Shown: positions 46,171-60,164 of the stretch, in pieces
Layout of the letters: the number at the start of each line of letters is the position of its first letter
How positions within the stretch are numbered: the first letter of the stretch is position 1
NCBI RefSeq assembly: GCF_040958095.1
Contig: NC_091217.1
Coordinates: forward strand, 7,297,344 to 7,361,343
Direction: 5' to 3'
From: Procambarus clarkii
Lineage: Eukaryota; Arthropoda; Malacostraca; Decapoda; Cambaridae
DNA: 64,000 nucleotides
Made by a program: the position numbers and the translations under genes
The notes under the pieces: generated by a model
Told to the model about the DNA's origin: nothing
Databases searched by the model: none
Seen by the model: the letters and a program-made list of their open reading frames with translations, nothing else

Positions 46171-49100
46171 ATGAGCAAGACTGATATTAAACGTAAACTG
46201 GAGGAGGAGGAGGAGGGAGAGGGAAGTGACAGTGAGGAGGAGTGGATAGGGCCCAGACCTGACGAGGCGACGGCCCCAGAGCCTAAGGCAAAGAAAGTCA
46301 AAGGTTATTGTCTTAGTTCAGTTATCAAGAAATATATATTAGTTACAAAAGTTTAAGGTTTATTGGATTTGTTCTGTCGAGAGTGGACTCGTGATTCGTA
46401 CAGCTATACTCTGTAACAGGATGTTCTCAACCCCTACTATGTTGTAGGGGTTGATGTCTGTGTCAGTCACATAGTTGCTTAAGCACCTTTGGCCCTTGCC
46501 AGCAATTGGTTGGGTAACTGAGTAGAAACATAAGTTACTTCGTTCCAGGATGAATTGCTAACATTAAGATCGCCCTAACCTAACTGAAGTCGGCTTAACC
46601 TAATTGATGATATAATGATAATAATTTGTCGAGAACAGGAAGTTTGTGTATGCGTGTATGTATGTATATGTATATATATACATACACATTACGGAGGAAA
46701 ATTGAAACAGGAAATTTCCTTAAGTACTTTCGTATATTAATACATCTTCAAGAGTGACTCCTTCTGAAGATGTATTAACATACGAAAGTACTTAAGGAAA
46801 TTTCCTGTTTCAATTTTTCTCCGTAGTCTGACACTGTCACATTTTTAGTTACGTGTTTATTTTTCATGATTTACACACATACTGATCAACCTGTACTCTT
46901 AAATAATACACACACACACACACTACAGTATGTATCCTATGATCCCCTACTGACAAAATATGTGGTACTATGATAAGTGATGGCTCATACGTACAGTAAT
47001 TACATGTATTTGGTCATTATTTCCAACACACTTAAGCAAATTTATTAATTCAGAAAAAAAGAAAACCAAAGTTTGCTCTTTGAATTAGATCGTTTCCAGA
47101 GTGGCTTATGTGATAGTCATTATTCATGTAGATATTGGATTACTATATTAAAAAATTGCAACTTGAAGAGTATGCTAAATACTTAAATTTACATTTTTTG
47201 GAAAATAAGTATTAAACATGAGGTGTGTGTGAATGTGTAGCTGTTCATATGGCCAGTTTGTATGTTCAAATTATGTAAGATTGCATTTTGGAGTACAGTA
47301 ATTTCAATTTTCTTTTCATCACATTTTAGTTTTTTGGTTAGGAAATTGGATAACATCATCCTTTAATTATTCCATCAGACAATAATCATTTTGATTGCAG
47401 TGCTGGAGCATGAGCAGATGTATCTCGACTACTTACCTTGTGCCGAGTACTATGAGAAGAGTTACATGCATCGGGACACTGTCACTCATGTTGTGGTTAC
47501 CAAGTATGTTAATAATCTTAGTCTTAGTAAATAATCTTGAATGCTTGTAAATAATTTAGGTAATGTTGGATGGTTGTAAACTTCTAATAGTATTTCTGTT
47601 GCTTTAGTCATATTTATAATTATGAGAAGTATTAATTTAAATCTGTGGATTTCATGCCAAAAACATTTTTGGCATGACCTGGGCTTGAGAAATCCGATTA
47701 GCTCTTGAGCATTATATTTTTGGCTGCTACATCAATGATGTCATGGGTATATGTTTCTTTAAATGGTAAATTTAACCCTGATTAACCTGATAACTTCGCT
47801 TATAAATACACCGGAATCTACACACATGATTAATATTAAGAGTTACTGGTTCCAAATCTGCACCCTATTTATATGATACAGCCCATTCTCTAGATTTGCT
47901 ACTCCATTAAAAGTTCAACTGTTTTGCCTAACTAGAAACTTACGAGCCCAAGCAATACACCTAACCTATTAAGGCTAATTCGTAGAAAATGTCGATATTA
48001 AGGTGCTTTAATTTTTACTAATGCTGTTGTTCTTCACTGGTAGATTCATTTGCTAAACCCGTTTAATTTTAACAATTGTCATAACTTGCAGTATAAATAC
48101 CTGTAAATACTGTAATATAATTTTCCTTCACAGAACTGACTTCATTATCACGGGAAGCTGTGATGGTAACATAAAATTTTGGAAGAAACAGGAAGAAGGT
48201 GTGGAATTTGTTAAGCATTTTCGTGCTCATTTAGGGAATGTACAGCATCTTGCCACCAACACTGCAGGCACCAGACTTGTTTCTATATCACATGACAAGT
48301 CACTGAAAGTCTTCGATGTGGAAAATTTTGGTAAGAATTTTGCTTCATATATACAAGAACTATTTCTCTAAGCAAATTAAACCTCCCTTTAATTACCTGT
48401 TTTCCAAAACACTACCATCACTCCAGCACACTATTGCTCACCTTATACCAACTTTAATATTTAGGATTGTGCTATATAACTTTTAGTCTTAAATAATTGT
48501 ATACTTATTTAATGTTTGACCACAGTATTGCATGTTAACAACTCAAGTAGATTAGTTATATTATTGGAGATTGTTAATAGACAAGTGTTTGGGGAAATTT
48601 TTCCTTAATTAATTTTTCACAAAGAAATCATTATTTATGATAAGAGGTGAATAAATTTGTTTGGGAAACCTCAACACTCAATCTTAATTTTTTTTGCAGT
48701 CTTCAGTTTTTGCTTGAATTAATTATTGCAGTCATAACTAGTGATACTGTAGTTGAATATTCCCCAAGTACAGTACACAATAATTATTATTTGTATTGTA
48801 CTTATACTGTACTAATGTGCCCTAGTTTTTATTTATTGCAGATATGATTAACATGATCAAGCTGAGTTTCATCCCAAATACGAGTGAATGGATCCACCCG
48901 CTGTCGGACCCCCAACACTCCCTTGCTGTGTCGGATTCTGCAAATCCTTTGATATATATCTTTGATGGCCATGGCACGAATGTTCCTCTGCATGTTTTGG
49001 ATTCAATCCATACCAAACCAGTTACAATTATCAAGGTATGAATTCTCTGTTAATGTCATTAGTACTGTTGTTTCATTCATGGTACAGTTTTAAAAATTGG

Positions 49101-52100
49101 GCTATTATTAGTGTTTGTTTTGGTTTTATAGGATAAGGTAGTCATGTTGAACCTCATGATCAGTATCTATAAGAAAGAGTGTCTGTTGGAGGCTCGACAC
49201 TTTGGCATTTATAATCTTTGGCTAGACAATTTATAACCAATGAGTTGTAGAGTTGTTTGAAATAATGTTATTAAAGAGTGTCCTTTGCAAGATGGAGAAA
49301 ATATATTATGTACATAATTAAAATATGAGAGATTTGTTGTTCTGCATTATGTATGAAATGATAGCATAAAAATTCTTCAGGATATATATTGAACATTAAT
49401 GTTGCACCAGAGTAAGAATGAGTGATTGAGATGTGTTGAGTAGATTCTAAATTAGGTGCAGTGTGTTGAATTTGGCCTGCATCATGAAACTTTGTTCTGT
49501 ATTTATTGTAATTACCTAAGTGCAGTTACAGGATGAGAGCTATGCTCGTGGTGTCCCGTCTCCCCAGTACTCTTTGTCATATAACTCTTTGAAATTACTG
49601 ACAGTTTTGGCCTCCATCACCTTCTCGATGTAGCTAGCCTATTGTGCATGACTTAAGTCAAAGTTAAATTCACTGTTTGTTATAACTTCCTTAATCCTCA
49701 TGCCTATTCCAAATTTTGTTTCTTGTGAATATACAAAGACTGGAGAACAAAATTTCTGTCCACTTGTTGTTTCATTGATTGCTTTAAATAGTTTGAAATT
49801 TTTACTAAAATTATTGTGACATATCGGCATAATAAACATTACTTGGTAAATGTTAGGTATGTATAACACAGTACTTTATAATACTGTATTAAAATACATA
49901 CAGTTCCTGATAGGAGAAAATTGACTTTCAGTATAATCCAGTGTTTGATGTCGTTGTCTCTGCTGATGAAGTTGGCATGATTGAGTATTGGTGTGGGACC
50001 AAGAACGAGTTCCAGACACCAACTTGTGTTAACTTCACGTCCAAACTAGATACAGACCTGTTTGAGTTTGTCAAGCACAAGACATTTCCCAGATGTATGG
50101 CCATCTCGCCAAATGGACTACAATTTGCCACCATTGGTGCTGATAAAAAAGTAAGTTTTTTTTTCACTGAAAAGGTAAATATCTATGTAGGGTTCAGTTG
50201 TTAGTCATCAGCTGTCTGTGCTCCATTTTTTTGGCAGGCTTATTATGTGTGTTTATAATAATATTTTTTTTAAATTTATAGTATATATTAAGAGAGAAGT
50301 TTAATCTATTAAATAACCCCACAGTCTAGTCAATAGATATAATACTTGCTAAAATACGTAGGTGTGTAGCAAGTGATCGGTAACCTCATTGTCAGTGTTC
50401 GGACAAATAGTTTAATCATTCGTTTGTAAGGGAATTCCACCAGTTCAAACATGTTATGATCTTTAATATACATACCTTACTTTCAACTCTATCAGTCAAC
50501 ATTAATATAATAGCATCAGTTAATGGATTAATAGTTGGATAATCATTAATAATATTTCAGTAAATGGAAATGACTTACCAAATTAATTAATGTGTGCACT
50601 AGAACATTATGGATGTGACATGTTGTTGGGTGTGTAGGTTTTAATCCTCCTCGTGGCTTCCACTGATTTTTTTAATTGATGCATCACATTAATGTGATTT
50701 CATTGTACATTATGGATAGAAAAATTTCTAGCTATTTAATTGGAAACAATCTATAGGCCAGTTCGGTGTGATATTTAATGAATGCTTACTAATATCTGTA
50801 TTTCAATAGTTTTTAACATTATTTTACTGTGTATTTGGAAGATTTCAGACACATGACATGGTTCTCTCTAGCACTTGGTGCCTCAGGCAGTTGCACAAGT
50901 TGCCTGTACTTTGAGCTAGCTCTAAATTTATTTATTTTTTATTTATTTATATATACTAGTACAAGAGTAAATTACCTAAGTTACCTAATTACTAGTAAAT
51001 TACCTAATTAAATTACCAAATTACTAGTAAAGAATAAGATCCGATAAAAAATTATTAAACAGATTTTTTTTAGCATGTTCCGTGGATTTGGTATTGTTTT
51101 AATTTATTTGAATTTTGAATTGCTAGGTACGTGTGTTTAAATTCCTCACTGGAAAACTCTCTCGTGTTTTTGATGAAAGCCTCCAACACTATACAGAACT
51201 GCAACAGCGTAAGCAACAGATACCAAACATGGAATTTGGGAGAAGGTATGTCATCCTTTAAATTGGACTGACTTAAATCTTATATTCTTAATGATAAATA
51301 CAGCTTCTTTAGTGTCTGGTTTACTTACCTCGATAAGTAAACTAGATTCTTTTCTTGGTTTTCATTTGGACTCTGTAGGTCCAAAGGTCTGGAAGCATTT
51401 GTATGTCAAGGTGGTACTAGAGCACTGGAGAGCTATTGAGTGCCACCCAAAAGTGCCATTTCATTATGTAATGCTTGATTTTTTTTATGTTAATTTCAGG
51501 TTAGCAGTGGAACGCGATGTAGAGAAAGGTGGAGCTCTTGCAGTATGCAACTTAGTGTACGATGAAAGTGGTTACTTCCTTCTGTATGCCACAATGCTTG
51601 GAGTCAAAATTGTGAACCTTTATAATAATCGATTAGTTAGAACAATTGGCAAACCTGAAAACTTACGACTGTTGAATCTGGCTCTCTTCCAGGTATTTTT
51701 GTTTTGTAATTGTCAGTTAATTAATACACTCTGCAAGATGAAAAATATTTGTTCTCAGTTGTGCATGTGACTTCTTGTTTCCCATGACCTGACCTATAAA
51801 ACTACTACTCTCTTCTGTTAGTCAATCTGCCATTGAAAAAGACCTGATATGGTCAAAAGCAAATATTTCACCATTCAAATGTGGTTATTCTGCATATTTG
51901 TTCTATATAATAATGTTTGATATTGTTTGCAATTATAATTTCAGCAATGGGTGACAAATGAAGTCAGTGACGGTCTGTTGGATATAAATAAACCTTTGGA
52001 ATTGCACCTGACATGTAAAGTTAACGCTTATCTAAGCTAAATTGTTATCTTAATATTTGGCTTGGTTTACAGGGTAAGGTGAAGAAAAATAAGGGTGCTC

Positions 52101-54042
52101 TAACAATGGAGATGGAGGCTTCAGAGAATCCAGCACTAGACGCTGCACAAGTTGATCCCACACTTGTAGCTACAGCTTTCCGTAAAAATCGTTTTTATCT
52201 CTTCACACGTCGTGATGCTACAGACACTAAAAGTGTTGACACTGACCGTGACGTTTTTAATGAAAAACCATCAAAGGAAGATATAATTGCTGCAACTGAA
52301 CAAGGAGGTAATATCTTAATAATTCAATGCATCTATAAAATAAATCTAATCATAAAGCTAAGAACAATACTGTAATGTAATGTTTAATTTCATGCATTTA
52401 ATTTCCTTAATTTATATATTTATTACGATAAAGTATTTGCAGAGATTAAGTTGCAATAGCTTGGCTGAAAATTAGACACCCAACCCACACTTAGGAAATG
52501 ATAGTAATGGCATTTCAGTCCATCTTCAACCCATACAATCTTCAAAAAAAAAATTATATTCTATGTACAGTATATTCTTGTTTATCAATAACCACTTCCA
52601 ATTCATGTTTTTCCTTACTTTTCTTCAATTTCTTTACTTTTGTACTTTTTGGGACATGTTAATTTTAATTTCATTTTTTCTGAAATGTCAAACTTAATGA
52701 AATTCTAATATGTAAATTTTCAGAAAAAATTTATTGGCTAGTGTTAGGGGGCTCCATATGATTTCAGTGGATCAAGATGGATAATCAGTCTAAATGTTCA
52801 ATATGTATTCTGTATGGAATGAAAATTTATCTTTGCTTTATAAATATAAAAACTAATTCCATATTTTCTTTATTAACATGGCTGTATTTTAAATTATCAG
52901 GTGGTCAGAGACTATATGAAACTGCAGTGCTCCATACATCTCTTGGAGATATCACTCTTAAACTTTTCCCAAAGGAATGCCCCAAAACTGTAGAAAATTT
53001 CTGTGTACATGCAAAAAATGGTTATTACAATGGGCATCTGTTCCACCGTGTCATCAAACAATTCATGATTCAGACTGGCGATCCATTAGGTAAGTAACCA
53101 GTATTGTGTGTGTGGGTGTTTCTAGCTATAATGGATGAAAAATTAAGTAAAAAGCAGGTGACAGTGTCATCATGTGCATAGGTTTCATAAATGTATACAG
53201 TGCTTGAGTACAGTTATTAGTGTTTTCTGAATTGGTTTGGTTTGTCATGGAAAGTAATCCAAAATGGCTAAATCATTTATAAATTCTTTTATATGCATTC
53301 AATATCCTTTGTAGTGTACTTAGGCATACAGTAAACGAGGCTATGTATTCTGGATAAAGAATTCATTTTTATGTAGTAGAAAATCTTAGGAGCTGCCACC
53401 ATCTTATCTTTGATGGAAAAATGTAGACAAATAATATGGTAACTTCTCCACAAGGAACGGGTGTTGGTGGTGAGAGCATATGGGGAGGAGAATTTGAAGA
53501 TGAATTTCATCCATCCCTGCGTCATGACCGCCCATATACTCTTAGCATGGCCAATGCAGGACCAAATACCAATGGATCGCAGTTCTTCATAACGGTTATT
53601 CCTACAGTAAGTTGGCTGTGCTAATTCAGTTTGTTAAATTTACATTTCACTGTTACATAATCCATTATGATAGTGATTTGGAGAAATTGTAATATTTCAG
53701 CTATGATGAAAATGCAACATATCTAGTACATATTTGTTTTACTTGCCGCCTTCTGTAATGCATGCTAGTTAGAAGAGGGATAGTAGCTGTAATGATTATC
53801 AGCATTTCTTGCTTAATAAGATTCCACACAATTGTAGAAACTATAATATGACATGAAAAACATCTGTTAATATAATACAGTACCTTTTCCTTTTGCAGCC
53901 ATGGTTGGATACCAAGCACACTGTATTTGGCCGCGTGATCAGAGGCATGGAAGTAGTTCAAAATATTTCTAACGTGAAGTGCAATCCCAAGACGGACAAG
54001 CCTTATGATGACATAACTATATTATCCATATCAGTCAAATAA
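46171..54042 (+). CDS. PPWD1: Peptidylprolyl isomerase domain and WD repeat protein 1, 11 exons, complete
   Basis: PPWD1 is a nuclear cyclophilin associated with the spliceosome; it isomerises X-Pro bonds. Exons are 46171-46303, 47401-47503, 48134-48330, 48842-49035, 49932-50150, 51127-51245, 51500-51692, 52073-52307, 52901-53089, 53455-53606 and 53899-54042. All are GT-AG, joining to 1,878 nt and 625 residues (human 646). Residues 1-44 are acidic and then basic (AKKVK). WD40 repeats cover about residues 65-390, with typical endings such as IKFWKK and LKVFD. The cyclophilin domain covers about 470-622. Catalytic and binding residues match cyclophilin A: R514, F519, M520 and Q522 in [14 protein letters not shown], then [10 protein letters not shown]580 and H585. 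The long insertion [16 protein letters not shown] is typical of PPWD1-type cyclophilins. AATAAA overlaps the stop codon; the real poly(A) site was not resolved. Nothing appears broken. Confidence 0.97.
46691..46824. repeat. 60-bp arm inverted repeat in PPWD1 intron 1
   Basis: The left arm 46691-46750 (acggaggaaaattgaaacag ... acatcttca) pairs with the right arm 46765-46824 (tgaagatgtattaacatacg ... ctccgt) around a 14-nt loop, with only a few mismatches. It could be a MITE or a pair of inverted retroelement ends. Confidence 0.8.
52437..52545 (+). mobile_element. Old, diverged foldback-family monomer in PPWD1 intron 8
   Basis: The copy is recognisable by cacaat-like gcaatagcttggctgaaaat, cacccaacccacacttag and catttcagtccatcttcaac, in the right order and spacing. 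It is much diverged. Confidence 0.5.
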
Positions 54043-55544
54043 ATAACACCTGTATAGCATGTACCTATAATGTCACTTGTGTATAAATTAATAGTTAAGA
54101 AATGAATTGAACTTTCTTAGATTTTCAGGTTCCATGATTAAATTTGAGTAAAGTATGGGTTCTTTTAAGAGAATTTAGTGCAAAAAAATATTAAGAAGAA
54201 AATTGTGTTCTTTGTGACAAATCATTTATTCATTTATTATGAGTTGTCAAAATATTTCTTTCTATAATCTTTTAAGATTATAGAAGTAGTATTTAAAGTA
54301 GCCAGAAGTATGAAGAATTTTGTCTTAATTTTTTTTTTTTAATTACTATACATTGCATGTAGGCCTTTCAATAGACATTGTGGCATTACTGGTGAAATGA
54401 AAATACAATAGCTGATGAACAGCATGAAGTTGTTTACTCTGCACTTAGTCTTATGAAGCAATGAGATGGTGCTGTGGATGACTTGCTGGAGTGTACTGGT
54501 TTTGGTTCTGTAATTCTATGCAGCGTGTCAGATATGCTGCATGAATGCGTATAATTGATTTCATGTCATTAATCTTCTTTTTCCATGTTGCACCCATTTT
54601 TCCCCAGGCTAGTGCCCCCCCCCCCCCTCTCCATGAAAATTGGGTAATTATAATGGTGATAAAATGGGTTGACTTGAAAAAAGGTTTTAAGTTAAAAATA
54701 TTAGTTGGTGACCAATATTTTTTTTAATCCAATCATTTTATACATGTTGTATTGTAATTTATTTGTAATTATATTACATTTTTTACTCTCGCTGACTTGT
54801 TTATATATCCATTATGTAAAGTTTTTGCTTTGGCAATGAGCACCATTGACTCTAATTTTACTCAAAGCTTTTTATTTATTGTTCTTTTTATGTCCTCAAG
54901 AGTTCTTGTAGGCTCTGAGACCAATAACAAATTATCTACAGTATTTCCTAACTTCATGGAGCAGAACGAGAAGTCCAGAAGCAAAATCATAAGCATCTTC
55001 CATAAGATCTTTTATTTATTTATTTGTTTAACTTACTGCAAAATTGTAGTTCATCACTGGGTCTCCAAAGGTACCCTGTAGTTAACTTTTCCATGCTATA
55101 GGTTTAGTGATGCTGAAGACCTTACTGGCTAGGGCTATTGATGCCAGAAAGATAATAAAAAACATATAATTTCTGCCTCGACGTACCATAATCTGCACCA
55201 GAACTTGAGAATGTTTACTTTTCCATCATTTTTCCAGGCCTTGCCAAATTGGTTTTCATTATCATCATTGTTAACTAATTTGACCTCCCCTTAAATAATA
55301 TTTTCTTTGTTTAATTTAGTCAAAACTAAATCCCATGATGCAATGATGACATTTAATTCATTTACCCCTTATATTCTATCACCAAGAGAAAATAAGGGAG
55401 GTGAAATTACATTCAACAATCTCAGATTATACAGATTCCATACTGGGCTTGTCTAGACTTTGAGTCACAGCACTGCAAGCCAATTATGGCTCATACAGGG
55501 AAGAAACGGAGGTGATCAGCAGAACAAGTGGCAACTGAATGGAC
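54043..55544. other. PPWD1 downstream region, no gene recognised
   Basis: AT-rich 3' flank that should contain the PPWD1 3' UTR; no single poly(A) signal stands out. Short frames have no family features. Confidence 0.4.
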
Positions 55545-55812
55545 TGGGTGAGGGCTGTTGGAGGACAACAGGATGGAGCAGGTGAGGGCTGTTGGAGGAC
55601 AACAGGATGGAGCGGGTGAGGGCTGTTGGAGGACAACAGGATGGAGCGGGTGAGGGCTGTTGGAGGACAACAGGATGGAGCGGGTGAGGGCTGTTGGAGG
55701 ACAACAGGATGGAGCGGGTGAGGGCTGTTGGAGGACAACAGGATGGAGCGGGTGAGGGCTGTTGGAGGACAAAAGGATGGAGCAGGTGAGGGCTGTTGGA
55801 GGACAACAGGAG
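55545..55812. repeat. 34-bp minisatellite, 8 copies
   Basis: The unit ggtgagggctgttggaggac plus aacaggatggagcg has one to two variants. False open frames of SSNSPHPLHPVV type come from it. Confidence 0.93.
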
Positions 55813-55879
55813 CTAGGGGTGTATATGGTGGGGCCAAAATCTGACACCGCGCATAATCAGTCTTACATTAACTATTTAT

Positions 55880-56091
55880 TGTTGTCGAGAACAGCCTAAC
55901 AGGTACCCTGTTAGGCTTATTAAGGTCTCCCCTAGTTACAGCAACCTATAAAGCCTCACCTAGCAATTTTTTATAATACCATTTGTAGCGAGATGCGTCA
56001 TAGGGATTCAATATTTCTGCTGATGTCACATGCGGCACACGGAGATAGGCTATATCTCTTGCGAGCTTCAATTAAAGCCTGTGTGACATAA
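55880..56091 (-). mobile_element. SINE tail remnant with 11-bp hairpin
   Basis: On the minus strand gaccttaataagcctaacag is the SINE tail, with a perfect hairpin at 55893-55917. No SINE head is readable in the rest of the stretch. Confidence 0.5.
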
Positions 56092-56300
56092 GTACATAAG
56101 AATGAACGTAACTACAGAAGGCCTACAGAGCCATACGAGCTATTTATATCCACCCAATCTCATTCATATGTCTAACCTACGCTTGAAACAATCAAGGGAT
56201 CCTACTTCTATTATGTTACGCGGTAATTGGTTCCACAAATCAAAAACCCTGTTACCGAACCAGTATTTACCCAGGTCTTTTCTAAATCTAAACTACATAT
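56092..56300 (-). mobile_element. Antisense LINE C-terminal fragment
   Basis: On the minus strand the text reads FRFRKDLGKYWFGNRVFDLW, NQLPRN and then VGSLDCFKRRLDI, which is the NRVxxxWNxLP...FKxRLD tail of a LINE. The last part is homologous to the insert at 29985-30130. Confidence 0.6.
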
Positions 56301-56544
56301 TTCATTGAATATCACGGCATATTCCGTGTTAATTATTTTCTTATTTAAGTCTTCTACCCCTGTAACTAGTTCTCTTGCATCTTAATTTAAATGGAAGAAG
56401 ATTTCTCCGAAAGTCATATTTGTCCAAGATTGACTAAAAGAACAAAAACTAACCGTATAATCTTTATATTTATTACAATTTACACAACGTTTCACATCTA
56501 TACATGAGGTTCATTCTCAAGTCTTGTCATTCCATACGTGTTAC

Positions 56545-56745
56545 CTGTCCCCGACAAAATGAATTGTAAGTATGCAAGCCACAACAGTTGTCTAATTCAC
56601 GGTACCTGTATTTACTGCTAGATGAACAGCGGCACCAGGTGTAAGGAAACGTACGCACACGTCTCCGTCCTACTCTGTAATCAAACCTGGGATCACGGGT
56701 GTATGCATTGATAGTCTACGCTTCTCTTACCCGAGGCCATAAAAT
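56545..56745 (-). mobile_element. SINE fragment, minus strand
   Basis: The fragment carries gtatttactgctagatgaac, acaacagttgtctaattcac and aacctgggatcacgggtg, the reverse of the SINE body and head. acctgtccccgacaaaa marks the hairpin end at about 56551. Confidence 0.6.
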
Positions 56746-57182
56746 AAAAAACGACTTAACACATAAACGTTGACTGACTACCTGTTTACATATATAGTTC
56801 TTCCATATATAAATGGTTTTCTACTGTATTGTCTCTTGTCTCTTTGCTTCTAATTAATTCTCCATTATAAGTTACCTCATTTTCTCTTTACCCATATTTC
56901 GATCTATTTTTATTCCAGCTCCCTTTCCTCCCTTCCTTCTTATCCCCCAAAATTGATTTTGGACCTTTGAGCTCCTTCTCTCCCTCCTTGCCCCTCTGCA
57001 CCACACAGCCACAACCCATTTACAGTCAGTGAATCACCAGGCGCTGCGCAATATTTACAAGTATTCCACCTGTGTCAGTCCTCGTGCGCGGTGGCTGGTG
57101 CCAGCACATGTACTATTACCTTTATGGTTATTGACTATAGGCTAACGATTTGCTTTGATTTCAATCAACAAATGTGGTTACT

Positions 57183-57183
<1 letters not shown>

Positions 57184-57256
<73 letters not shown>
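57184..57256. repeat. (TA)n microsatellite
   Basis: About 36 TA units. Confidence 0.96.
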
Positions 57257-57260
<4 letters not shown>

Positions 57261-57665
57261 TATTCCGAAGTATTTTTATGTAGCATGTATCACTGAAAAA
57301 TTTAAATGTGCTGATAATCAAATTTGAAACAAAAATTAAATGTTATTTTATTCGTCTTATAAAATATATATTCAAAATTGGGCTAGATAACAATTACTAT
57401 AGCAGAGAATTACTATTCCAGAAGCCATCTTTAATATTAACTGTTTAAAATGCGAGGCAAGATTGAGATGACCTCCAGCAGGCGACGACGTCCGTCCTGG
57501 GTGTGATAAGGGACAACCGGTGAAACTTTTATCACAGCGAATGTGATTAAAAACAAAGATTTTATTCCTAACACTGCCACCATGTTCTCTACTAACTTTT
57601 TATTATTATTAACAAACATGGACAAGTACACAGCAGTGTGCTACATCCATATTATATTTACCTGA

Positions 57666-57776
57666 CAATCGACTTGAGAATGGTCCAGGACGGACCGAAA
57701 CGTCGTCGTCCCTTCACCTTCTAGTGTGTGGTCTGGTCAGCATACTTTAGCCACGTTATTGTGACTCATCGCCTGC
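57666..57776 (-). mobile_element. Short foldback-family retroposon monomer
   Basis: This is a reverse-oriented monomer ending in gactcatcgcctgc. It is flanked by perfect 12-bp repeats atatttacctga at 57654-57665 and 57777-57788. Confidence 0.85.
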
Positions 57777-57790
57777 ATATTTACCTGAAA

Positions 57791-57955
57791 TTACCTAAGG
57801 GCCTCTAACACACTAGTGGCCTCGACGAGGACAGTAAACTTGCAATTTTGGTACTTGTTGAGCTTGCAACCATTGCTCCTTGTTTGTGTCACATCCGACC
57901 TTTTGAAGAAGTTGTCTGGATCGACATCCTCCACGTTGTTCAGTTTCAAAGAGAT
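57791..57955 (-). mobile_element. Possible antisense LINE fragment
   Basis: The minus-strand frame includes LKLNNVEDVDPDNFFKRSDV and TRSNGCKLNKYQNCKF. This resembles the region just before the conserved RVVxxWNxLP tail of CR1/RTE-like ORF2 proteins, but the tail itself is not visible. Family assignment is from memory. Confidence 0.4.
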
Positions 57956-58199
57956 CAGAAAAACGAGAAAATCTCGTTTCAACGAGATTTTCATGCTTGT
58001 TTGCAGTGAAAATGGTTGGCCGCGTTTCCTATCACCATCAAAGTTATAGTAACAATGATAACCATAGTACATATACCAACGTACAACGCAATTAGAAAGT
58101 AGAAATAGGTACTATTGAATTTGGATAAACCGGAAAAAGATTGTCTACTTCTCTTGCAAAGACAAACTAAACTAACCTAGAATCAGTTCACTTAAAGAT

Positions 58200-59301
58200 A
58201 TAATCACTGGAGCACTAACTCGGGACAGAAGAGCCTCCAATAGCAACAGATGGACCCATTGTGCAATAAACACCATCAATACATTCGATACAACAAATAC
58301 AGTCACTGAGAGGGGTGTCGACGAAATACACACAGACTTTGTTATACAAGCCCCTTGGAAATCGCTGCCAGCAGATTTTATGATTATGGTTCTTGAGGGA
58401 AAAAAGAACCAGACTAATCCTCATCTGCTACGTAATATTGCACAGATGCAAATAGAAGCAAACTTAGCATCTGACAGCTTCACATACTTCACAGATGAAT
58501 AAGTGGACAAGATGGATCCAGCAGGGACAAGAAACAGGAGCTGCAGTTAAGGCAGGAAACTCTAAATAGTTGGAGACTCTCAAACGGATGTTAAACTTTG
58601 CAAACAGAGATGTTAGCCATTCAAAAGGCTTTGGAACATGCTCTTGCTGAACACCAACAACATGTTATCATACATACAGATTCGAGAACTGACATTGAAA
58701 CCTTGCAACAAGAACACATACATGACAACATCCATCTGATGACAAATGTCATATCATTAATTCAAACACTCAAACGTCAAGGCCATCGGGTACTTATCAA
58801 CTGTGTGCCAAGTCATGTGGGAATAATAGGAAATGACATTGCAGACGAAGCTGCAAAACTTGCAACTAAACAAAGAAATATAGACATTTATATACCAGAG
58901 TCTATCACAGATTAAAAAAGTAATTAGAAATAGAGCAATGCAGATGATGTACAGTGACCACAACACAGCAGTTGCAACATCAGGATCTGCAGGTTGGTAC
59001 AAGAATTCAACCAACTACGAATCACTTATTTTGATGAAAGGGGGCAGTAGAACAACAGAAGTATACTTACTTCACATCAGGCTTGGATACCCATGTGCAT
59101 GGGTACCAGAAGATGATAGAAAGTGTCAGCACTGTGCAGCCTGACAGACCGCTGGAACATTATCTAACACAGTGCACAGTTACAAACCCAATAAGATTTC
59201 AACCTAAATTCAACAGAGCAGAAGAAGTTGTTCAACACATGGGACAAAATCTTACTGAAGCGATCATACGAGTCATAAATACTCACACTCCACCTAAGTA
59301 A
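58200..59301 (+). mobile_element. LINE ORF2 C-terminal fragment with RNase H domain
   Basis: Conceptual translation gives a linker (about 58200-58490), then an RNase H domain: FTDE near 58490, QTEMLAIQKALEHAL at 58601-58645, VIIHTDS at about 58667 and VPSHVGIIGNDIADEAAKLA at about 58805-58864. A zinc-finger-like tail follows (RLGYPC, KCQHCA, HYLTQC) to the TAA near 59299. This order is typical of I/Jockey-group non-LTR retrotransposons. A stop lies at 58499-58501 just after the first RNase H aspartate, the frame shifts near 58910 and 59140, and the reverse transcriptase part is absent, so this is a dead 5'-truncated copy. Confidence 0.85.
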
Positions 59302-59374
59302 AACAGAAACAAGCAACACTTACTGGGCCAGCCAGAGGCTTAGGGCCCGCGCAGGAATATCCCTGAAAAAAAGG

Positions 59375-59550
59375 AGAATAGGTTGTGATGCCCCTGTTCA
59401 CCTAGTAGTAAATGGGCACCTAGGATTCAGTCAGCTAAATTGTTGTGGGGTTGCATCCTGGGAAGGGTCAGTAGTTCGATCTTACCGGGGAGGGGATCTT
59501 GATATAAGCCTAACATGTATATACAATGGCTGCCTATCCCCCGACACTCT
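59375..59550 (+). mobile_element. SINE fragment
   Basis: Body gttcacctagtagtaaatgg and tail gatcttgatataagcctaac match the SINE at 15015. The tRNA head is missing or unreadable. Confidence 0.65.
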
Positions 59551-59874
59551 GAATTATTATCTTTAACTTTCCCGCCACCACTCACATGATGGGCATGGGG
59601 CGCATCTTTATCTTCCCACCACAAATCTTTAGGAGTGGTATTGGATGTATAATAATGTAAGTGATCGAGGTAGCAAACAAGCACGTTCTTGGTCTGAACC
59701 CGCGCCGTACAGGACTTGTACGTGACACAATTAATATTAAGCTAGCACAAGTATGTCGTACGTATTGACTATAATGAAGATATAAAATGTATTTGATTTT
59801 TTGTAGTTTATTCACGCTTTTTCCCTTCAGTTCCTAGCTGTAACTGGTTTTAGTTAAAAAGAACATTTTGAGAT

Positions 59875-60008
<134 letters not shown>

Positions 60009-60078
60009 ATTAGCTGGTTATTGATTGCAGACCCCGGGCCAACGCAAAGCTGGACCGAATGACCCTGCAACAGGAACG

Positions 60079-60079
<1 letters not shown>

Positions 60080-60161
<82 letters not shown>
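60080..60161. repeat. (TA)n microsatellite
   Basis: About 40 TA units end just before the Penelope-like fragment. Confidence 0.95.

Positions 60162-60164
<3 letters not shown>

Noticed and set aside
55484-55847. Repeat proteins (SSNSPHPLHPVV type)
   Set aside because: Readings of the 34-bp minisatellite only.
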